From Aurantimonas sp036252795 (GTDB lineage Bacteria; Pseudomonadota; Alphaproteobacteria; Rhizobiales; Rhizobiaceae): 11,287 nt of DNA. Below, piece after piece: positions 6,583 through 11,287 of the stretch. The stretch spans positions 1 through 11,287 of the forward strand of contig DASYHY010000029.1 in assembly GCA_036252795.1 (NCBI GenBank), in the 5' to 3' direction. The notes beneath the pieces were generated by a model. The model searched no databases. It saw only the letters and a program-made list of their open reading frames with translations, and was not told the origin of the DNA. The stretch's first letter is position 1, and the number at the start of each line of letters is the position of its first letter. Made by a program: the position numbers and the translations under genes.

Positions 6583-7620
6583 ATGGAGCAACGGATGACG
6601 GGGGAAGCGCCGGGAAACGGGGTGAGACCGACAGAGGAAGTGCTGCGACAGCGTCTGATCGCGCGCCGCAGCGACTACGAGCGTACGCGCGGCGAGGCCA
6701 GCCTCGGAGGGCGGCTCCACCGCCGGGGAACCGAAAGGCATCTAGGCCCGGGGACAGCACTTTCCGCCGGTCGCGGTCTCCGCGACTTCGCCGCCCGCCG
6801 GCCCGTCACCGCCTATCTGTCCGTGGCGGCGGTCGCGGGGCTGCTCTTCGGTGGGTTGGCGCTGACGCTTTCCGGAGGCGGCGAAACCGCGTCGCCCGTT
6901 CGTCTCGCCGAGGCGCAGCATGCGATGGCGTCACGTACGGATGCGGCAGCAATCGCCTCCGACGCCGCCGAACGGCCGGCCGCCGAAGTCGCTGCCGAAG
7001 CGGCGTCCGGACCCCCTCCCGCCGCACTTCGCGACGAGGTTGCGGCGATAGCCCCGCCGGCGCCCGCGGCGCCCGCGGAGACGGCCGCCCGCCTGCGACC
7101 GGCGAGCAGCGATCTTCTGGCCAGCCAGCCGGCCCAGGAATCGATCATCGCCGATGAGGCAGCCGCAGCCCTCGCGCTGCGTCTGCCGCCCGCCGACGCG
7201 ACACTGGCGATGGAGGAAGTACCGGACCGCCTGCTGACGACAGGCAGCATTCTCCCGGCGGAGGAACCGCGGGTCCCTGCGTCAGGGCTGCCGCCACAGT
7301 CAGCGGAAGATGGCGGGGCGGCCGAAGGCGCCGACATGCCGCCCGAGGATGGGCTCGACACGAGCGACTCGCCGGCCGAAGCGGCGGTCCCGAACGAGGC
7401 GGTGGCCGCCTTGAGCGAGGCGGATAGCGCCCGGCGTTCCGCGACGGTGAACGCCAGCGTCAACATGCGCGAGGCGGCCGACAACGACGCGACCATCCTG
7501 GCGGTCCTGCCGCGGGGCAGCGCTGTCGAGATCATCGGCTGCGACCTGTGGTGCGAGGTCGCGGCCGCCGGCAAGCGCGGATACGTCTTCAAGCGCTTCG
7601 TGGACGGCGTGGACGGCTGA
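6583..7620 (+). CDS. Membrane-anchored SH3b-domain protein of unknown function
   Basis: The predicted 345-aa protein has a charged N-terminal segment (about 1-73), one transmembrane helix (about 75-96, TAYLSVAAVAGLLFGGLAL), a long low-complexity Ala/Pro/Glu-rich linker (about 100-280) and a C-terminal bacterial SH3 domain (about 285-340, with VNMREAADNDATILAVLPRG and GKRGYVFKRF). Basic residues before the helix suggest an N-in topology with the SH3b domain in the periplasm, where such domains commonly bind peptidoglycan or protein partners. Cysteines C320 and C324 flank a tryptophan, as often seen in alphaproteobacterial SH3b proteins. The start is uncertain: the ATG at 6583 has a weak GGGGC; the ATG at 6595 has GGAG with 6-base spacing; a GTG at 6511 has GAAGGG. 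Residues read from 6511 to 6582 look non-coding (Arg/Trp/Cys-rich). It converges on the BrkB-family gene. The specific role is unknown. Confidence 0.75.
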   Translation: MEQRMTGEAPGNGVRPTEEVLRQRLIARRSDYERTRGEASLGGRLHRRGTERHLGPGTALSAGRGLRDFAARRPVTAYLSVAAVAGLLFGGLALTLSGGGETASPVRLAEAQHAMASRTDAAAIASDAAERPAAEVAAEAASGPPPAALRDEVAAIAPPAPAAPAETAARLRPASSDLLASQPAQESIIADEAAAALALRLPPADATLAMEEVPDRLLTTGSILPAEEPRVPASGLPPQSAEDGGAAEGADMPPEDGLDTSDSPAEAAVPNEAVAALSEADSARRSATVNASVNMREAADNDATILAVLPRGSAVEIIGCDLWCEVAAAGKRGYVFKRFVDGVDG

Positions 7621-7641
7621 GCGGAGCTTAGCCTGTCAGGG

Positions 7642-8703
7642 TCATCGAGAGCCCGACCATCTGCGGAACAGGCTGGGCTTCTTGTCGATGGAGCGAGCCT
7701 TCCGGCTGGAACTCTTGCCCAGCGTGTCGGCGACCCGGGCTCCGCGCAGGCCCAGGGGCTTTTCCGGCCGGTCCGTCGTGTCCGCCGCCGTCTGGTGCTC
7801 CATCTCGGCGTTGATCTCGGCGCCGATGATGAAGATCAGCGAGGATATCCACACCCACATCATGAAGCCGACGACGGCGCCGAGCGAGCCGTAGGTGGCG
7901 TTGTAGTTGGCGAAGTTCCGCAGGTACCAGGAAAAGCCGATCGAGGCGAAGAGCCAGACGACGGCGGTCAGCACCGCGCCGAACAGGACCCAGCTCCAGC
8001 GCGCGCGGTTCCGGCTGGGCCCGTAGCGATAGATCATCGCGATGGCCGCGACGATGAGGATGAACACGACGGGCCACCGCATCGTCGAGATCAGCACCTC
8101 GCTCCATCCTGACAACCCGACGACCGACATCACGACCGGCACGACGCCGACGGCGGTGATCAGGACGATTCCGATGAAGATCGCGCCGAGGGTGAAGCAG
8201 AGCGCGACGACATTAAGCCAGATGAAGCTCCGGCTCTCGACCTCGCCATAGGCGATGTTCATCGCTTCGAAGAGCGTCTTGATGCCGTTATTGGCGAACC
8301 AGAGGGCGAACAGCAGACCGGTCAGGAAGCCGATCGAGAGCGAAGCCCGATCTTGGCTGACCAGCGTGTCCAGCTGCGACTGGAGCATCTCGGTGCCTGC
8401 CTGCGGCAGGAACCGGCCGACGAAGGCGATATGATCGCTGATCGTCGCCGGATCGTTGACGAAACCGTAGAGCGACACGAACACGGCGAACGCCGGGAAC
8501 AGCGCCAGGAGCAGGTAGAAGGTCGCGCCGGCGGCGACCAGCATCACCCGGTCCTCCCAGAACGCCACGTAGATTCGTAGCAGGATGTCCTTCCAGCCCC
8601 TCCAGGGGATCGAGTAGGGCCTGACGGCTTCCCGGCCACGGCCCGGCTCGCTGGCGCGCTGTCTGGTCTCCTCGTCCGTCTGGGCGCCGAAGCGTACGTG
8701 CAT
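7642..8703 (-). CDS. YihY/BrkB-family inner-membrane protein
   Basis: This 353-aa protein has about six transmembrane helices (roughly 53-80, 123-145, 160-190, 208-226, 237-260, 274-296) between a hydrophilic N-terminus and a basic C-terminal tail. The family pattern is clear: AAGATFYLLLALFPA near 57-71, FANNGIKTLFEAMNIAY near 136-152, YRYGPSRNRARW near 225-236, and NATYGSLGAVVGFMMWVW followed by GAEINAE near 268-300. The family was once annotated as ribonuclease BN or BrkB; the RNase BN assignment is considered an error, and the biochemical function is not established. I chose the ATG at 8703 because GGAAGG lies 8 bases upstream on that strand (8712-8717). An in-frame ATG at 8724 lacks a comparable site. 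It converges with the SH3b gene, with 21 bases between stops, and is divergent from the S24 regulator. Confidence 0.9.
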   Translation of the reverse strand: MHVRFGAQTDEETRQRASEPGRGREAVRPYSIPWRGWKDILLRIYVAFWEDRVMLVAAGATFYLLLALFPAFAVFVSLYGFVNDPATISDHIAFVGRFLPQAGTEMLQSQLDTLVSQDRASLSIGFLTGLLFALWFANNGIKTLFEAMNIAYGEVESRSFIWLNVVALCFTLGAIFIGIVLITAVGVVPVVMSVVGLSGWSEVLISTMRWPVVFILIVAAIAMIYRYGPSRNRARWSWVLFGAVLTAVVWLFASIGFSWYLRNFANYNATYGSLGAVVGFMMWVWISSLIFIIGAEINAEMEHQTAADTTDRPEKPLGLRGARVADTLGKSSSRKARSIDKKPSLFRRWSGSR

Positions 8704-8711
8704 CCCCTCGT

Positions 8712-8717
8712 CCTTCC
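8712..8717 (-). promoter_or_regulatory. Ribosome binding site deciding the BrkB-family start
   Basis: On the minus strand GGAAGG precedes the ATG at 8703 by 8 bases. A GAGGGG directly abutting the ATG is too close to be the main site. The alternative start at 8724 has only GGCGGCGG upstream. Confidence 0.55.
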
Positions 8718-8893
8718 GCGTCATTGGCCGCCGCCCGTGATTGTGGGCGATCATTCGCGGCAAGCGCGCCAATCCGCCATCAATGCCACGATTCCGGCAC
8801 GGTTCCGACAGCCTGCCCGACCGTTCTTTCCCCGTCCCGTAGGGCCGCAGGGGAAATCTGACGTTGCGGTATGGACAGGCGTGGCGGACCGTC

Positions 8894-8925
8894 GTAGAAA
8901 TCCAGAGGTATTTATTCCTTTCTAC
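8894..8925. promoter_or_regulatory. Inverted repeat bracketing a candidate -10, likely operator of the S24 regulator
   Basis: The perfect arms GTAGAAA (8894-8900) and TTTCTAC (8919-8925) are separated by 18 bases, giving about 25 bases centre to centre. The spacer holds TATTTA (8909-8914), the best -10-like element in the 239-base divergent region, and the repeat ends 17 bases before the regulator's ATG. A dimeric regulator bound to both arms would cover the promoter, so autorepression is a natural inference. The rest of the spacer (8704-8893) shows no convincing promoter for the divergent membrane gene. Confidence 0.45.
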
Positions 8926-8942
8926 CGTTCGCGGGCCGCATC

Positions 8943-9593
8943 ATGTTCTCTCACGACCGTATATGGGCAGCGATCGACGCTCTGGCCGCACGCAATCGGA
9001 TGTCACCCTCCGGCCTGGCGCGCCGGGCGGGACTCGATCCCACCACCTTCAACAAGTCGAAGCGCAACGCCGGGGATGGGCGGCCGCGCTGGCCTTCGAC
9101 CGAGTCGATCGCCAAGGTGATCGAGGCGACTGGCGCGACGATCGACGACTTCACGAAGCTGATGCGGGGGGAATCGCAGGCTCTGGACTCGATCGGGCGA
9201 GGTCCCGGCGTCACCGTGCCGCTGATCGGGCTCGCCCAGGCGGGCGGCGGCGGCTACTTCGACGACGCGGGCTATCCGGCTGGCCAGGGGTGGGACGAGA
9301 TATCGCTGCCGGCCAAGCCGGACGAGGCGGTCTACGCGCTCGAGGTCACCGGCAATTCGATGATGCCGCTCTATCGCGACGGCGACGTCGTCATCGTCTC
9401 GCCGGCCTCCTCCATCCGCCGGGGCGACCGCGTCGTCGTGCGGACGCGCGGCGGCGAAGTGATGGCGAAGATCCTGCAGCGCCAGACCGCGCGGACGGTC
9501 GAACTAGCCTCGGCCAATCCGGACTACCCCGACCGACAGTTCGCGCTGGACGAGATCGAGTGGATGGCGCGGATCCTCTGGGCCAGCCAGTGA
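8943..9593 (+). CDS. HTH transcriptional regulator with S24 (LexA/CI-type) peptidase domain
   Basis: The 216-aa protein joins an N-terminal XRE-like helix-turn-helix (about 5-75; recognition region near SPSGLARRAGLDPTTFNKSK, 21-40) to a C-terminal S24 domain (about 90-213). The S24 nucleophile is S139 in GNSMMPLYRDGD and the general base is K176 in EVMAKIL. The 37-residue spacing equals that of LexA S119/K156. A possible self-cleavage pair, A100-G101, occurs in GLAQAGGGGYF at the place where LexA and CI proteins are cut. These features allow, but do not prove, RecA-stimulated self-cleavage; many S24 regulators use the fold only for dimerisation. No alphaproteobacterial SOS box (GTTC-N7-GTTC) is present upstream. 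The ATG at 8943 has a poor ribosome site, but later starts would remove the HTH. Its stop overlaps the next start. Confidence 0.88.
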   Translation: MFSHDRIWAAIDALAARNRMSPSGLARRAGLDPTTFNKSKRNAGDGRPRWPSTESIAKVIEATGATIDDFTKLMRGESQALDSIGRGPGVTVPLIGLAQAGGGGYFDDAGYPAGQGWDEISLPAKPDEAVYALEVTGNSMMPLYRDGDVVIVSPASSIRRGDRVVVRTRGGEVMAKILQRQTARTVELASANPDYPDRQFALDEIEWMARILWASQ

Positions 9594-10267
9594 AGGCAGC
9601 TGCCTGGCTGAAGCGTAACGGCAGCATCGCGGCCGGGCTGATCTTCCTTGCGATCGTGATGCTCGCTTTGGCGCCCTCTCCCCGAACCACATCCCGGCCC
9701 GATAAATCCGCGTCGGCCGATTCCGCTCCGATCGTTCCGGCAGAGGAGCAGACCCGCGTCGAGCCCGCGCGCAACGTCGCGCCCCCGGCGATCACCCAGC
9801 GCAGCGACCTCGGCGACGCGCCGCTGCGGCGCGTGGAACCGCCCCCTGCCCCCGTCGCCGCGACCCCGCCCAGCGTAGATGCCGAGGAGCCGGCCCGGAT
9901 CCGGCTCCTCGCACAGCCGGTCGCGGTCGACGCAGGTACGATCACCGTCGGCAGGGGTGTCATCCAGTTGCCGGGACTGACGGCGCCGGATCTCGCCCGG
10001 CGGTGCAGCAGCGGCTCCATCGACTGGCCGTGCGGCGTCAGAGCCCGCACCGAACTGCGCGCTTTTCTGCGGGGGCGCTCGATACGCTGCGCGGTGCCGA
10101 CGGATTTCGAGGCGACGCAGGAAACCGTCGCCACTCGCTGTACCCTCGGCGGCCACGACATCGGCGAATGGCTCGTCCGCAACGGCTGGGCCGGCGCCGA
10201 GACCGGCGGTCCCTACGGCGAGGCGGAGGCCGAGGCGAAGCGGGAGCGCCGCGGCCTGTGGCGATAG
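9590..10267 (+). CDS. Membrane-anchored staphylococcal-nuclease-fold protein, probably catalytically inactive
   Basis: This 225-aa protein starts at a GTG overlapping the regulator's stop by 3 bases (GTGA), which implies translational coupling. A signal-anchor helix (about 11-28) follows a short basic N-terminus. A Pro/Ala-rich linker (about 30-100) then leads to a thermonuclease-like domain (about 103-225) ending in the family hallmark EAEAEAKRERRGLW. The domain is therefore predicted to be periplasmic. By motif alignment the catalytic residues of staphylococcal nuclease are replaced: R35 by Q126 (VIQLPGL), D40 by T131, E43 by D134, and R87 by about E178 (ATQETVATRC replaces the usual DRYGR pattern). 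Four cysteines (C139, C148, C167, C184) could form two disulfides. I infer a structural or binding role. The frame is open upstream to 8864 only as a shadow of the regulator gene. Confidence 0.8.
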   Translation: MKAAAWLKRNGSIAAGLIFLAIVMLALAPSPRTTSRPDKSASADSAPIVPAEEQTRVEPARNVAPPAITQRSDLGDAPLRRVEPPPAPVAATPPSVDAEEPARIRLLAQPVAVDAGTITVGRGVIQLPGLTAPDLARRCSSGSIDWPCGVRARTELRAFLRGRSIRCAVPTDFEATQETVATRCTLGGHDIGEWLVRNGWAGAETGGPYGEAEAEAKRERRGLWR

Positions 10268-10291
10268 AACTCCCTGTGCTCGCCGCCGCGC

Positions 10292-11287
10292 TCAGCCCTG
10301 TGCCACGAGCCGGCCTTCCAGCGCGTCGCGGATCAGCGCCCGCGTCTCGTCGATGCCGTAGAGCGCCACGAAGGAGCCGAAACGCGGCCCCCGCTCCTGC
10401 CCGATGAGGATCTGGTAGAGCGCCTGGAACCACTCGCCGGAGACGCCCGGCCCGCCCTGCGGACCGGTCTTCTTCAGATCCTGGTAGCGCTCGATCGGGC
10501 GGGCGACGTCGAGCAGCGCATTCTGGATGGCCCCGCCGTCCGAGTCCTCCGGCAGCGAAGCGAGCTTGGCCTCCAGCGCCTCCAGAGCCGCCCGTTCCAC
10601 CTCGTCGGGAAGCCGGAACACCTTGTTCGGGCGCACGAAGTCCTCGTAGTAGCGCAGCGCGTAACCGACCAGCCGGTCGAGTTCCGGATCGCTTTCCGCC
10701 GTTACGCCCGGCGCGTGGCGCGTGATGTAGCCCCAAAGGGTCGCGCTGTTGGCCGCATGGGATGCGGAAACCAGGTTGAGCAGCATGGCGAAGGGCACCG
10801 GCACCGCGCGCTCCGGCGGATGCCCGTCATGGATGTGCCAGACCGGGTTCTGCAGCCGCTGCCGCCAGTCCTGGCGCTGATAGGCGGAGACGAACTGGTA
10901 ATACTCGTCCGCGGCCTTCGGGATCACGTCGAAGAACAGCCGTTTCGCCGCCTTCGGCTTGCCGAACATGTAGAAGGCGAGGCTTTCCGGCGAGGCGTAG
11001 GCGAGCCATTCGTCGATGGTCAGGCCGTTCCCCTTCGACTTGGAGATCTTCTGGCCCTTCTCGTCGAGGAACAGCTCGTAGTTGAAGCCCTCGGGCGGCA
11101 GGCCTCCCAGCGCCCGGCAGATGCGCGAGGACAGCATGACGGAATCGATCAGGTCCTTGCCCGCCATCTCGTAGTCGACGCCGAGGGCCGTCCAGCGCAG
11201 CGCCCAGTCCGCCTTCCACTGGCATTTCACCGCGCCGCCCGTGACGGTGGTCTCGACCCGCTCGCCGGTTCGCGGATCCAGATAGGC
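10292..11287 (-). CDS. lysK: Class I lysine--tRNA ligase, C-terminal part, cut by window edge
   Basis: The visible 331 residues are the C-terminal part of a class I lysyl-tRNA synthetase (usually about 530-550 aa), which charges tRNA-Lys in the cytoplasm. The signature KISKSKGN (fragment residues 80-87, about 11030-11050) is the KMSKS loop, and GVDYEMAGKDLIDS upstream of it is conserved in this family. The helical anticodon-binding domain follows. The frame stays open to the window edge without a start that would suit a full protein; an internal GTG at 11230 is not the true start. Class I LysRS is typical of archaea, spirochaetes and many Alphaproteobacteria. The stop is 24 bases from the convergent nuclease-fold gene, with no obvious terminator between. 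Confidence 0.95.
   Translation of the reverse strand, partial: AYLDPRTGERVETTVTGGAVKCQWKADWALRWTALGVDYEMAGKDLIDSVMLSSRICRALGGLPPEGFNYELFLDEKGQKISKSKGNGLTIDEWLAYASPESLAFYMFGKPKAAKRLFFDVIPKAADEYYQFVSAYQRQDWRQRLQNPVWHIHDGHPPERAVPVPFAMLLNLVSASHAANSATLWGYITRHAPGVTAESDPELDRLVGYALRYYEDFVRPNKVFRLPDEVERAALEALEAKLASLPEDSDGGAIQNALLDVARPIERYQDLKKTGPQGGPGVSGEWFQALYQILIGQERGPRFGSFVALYGIDETRALIRDALEGRLVAQG

Noticed and set aside
8802..8948. GTTC repeats as an SOS (LexA) box before the S24 regulator
   Set aside because: GTTC occurs at 8802, 8823, 8927 and 8945, but the gaps are 17 bases (8802/8823) and 14 bases (8927/8945), not the required 7.
8864..9589. Extension of the nuclease-fold gene upstream to 8864
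   Set aside because: The extra sequence is an Arg-rich shadow of the S24 regulator. The membrane anchor begins directly after the GTG at 9590.
1..11287. Mobile element, defence island, CRISPR, tRNA or attachment site
   Set aside because: No repeat array, integrase or transposase motif, target duplication or cloverleaf was seen, and composition is uniform across the window.

Overview
The window looks like ordinary chromosomal DNA from a GC-rich alphaproteobacterium, probably of the Hyphomicrobiales (Rhizobiales) type. The evidence is the uniformly high GC and G/C-ending codons in every gene, the fadE-like/thiolase/FadB-type gene set, a YihY/BrkB membrane protein, and a class I (not class II) lysyl-tRNA synthetase, which is common in Alphaproteobacteria. 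I see no transposase, integrase, phage gene, CRISPR array, tRNA or rRNA, and no compositional island. This placement is inference; no marker gene fixes the genus.

Left part (1-6397): a fatty-acid beta-oxidation locus. A 598-aa acyl-CoA dehydrogenase of the FadE/DmdC-like class is followed 110 bp later by a thiolase (FadA type) and then by a 735-aa bifunctional enoyl-CoA hydratase/3-hydroxyacyl-CoA dehydrogenase (FadB/FadJ type). Together they cover all four steps of the spiral: oxidation, hydration, second oxidation and thiolysis. A perfect palindrome, TTGACGTTTACGTCAA, lies just upstream of the first gene. Between thiolase and fadB, on the opposite strand, is a complete EAL-domain cyclic-di-GMP phosphodiesterase. 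It converges on the thiolase and is divergent from fadB, and the 143-bp fadB/EAL spacer contains another perfect palindrome. The locus ends in an intrinsic terminator hairpin followed by a second strong hairpin.

Middle part (6398-8942): a membrane-anchored protein with a long Ala/Pro/Glu-rich linker and a C-terminal SH3b domain converges, with 21 bp between stops, on a YihY/BrkB-family six-helix inner-membrane protein. A 239-bp spacer separates the latter from a divergent regulator.

Right part (8943-11287): an S24/LexA-type HTH regulator with intact Ser-Lys dyad and Ala-Gly site, preceded by an inverted repeat that brackets a candidate -10 element. It overlaps by 3 nt a membrane-anchored staphylococcal-nuclease-fold protein whose three catalytic positions appear substituted. 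The window ends inside a class I lysyl-tRNA synthetase gene on the minus strand, cut at its 5' end by the window edge.

I found no clearly new multi-gene system. The points most worth a second look are the c-di-GMP phosphodiesterase lodged inside the beta-oxidation cluster, the two palindromes in that locus, and the coupled pair of S24 regulator and apparently inactive nuclease-fold protein.
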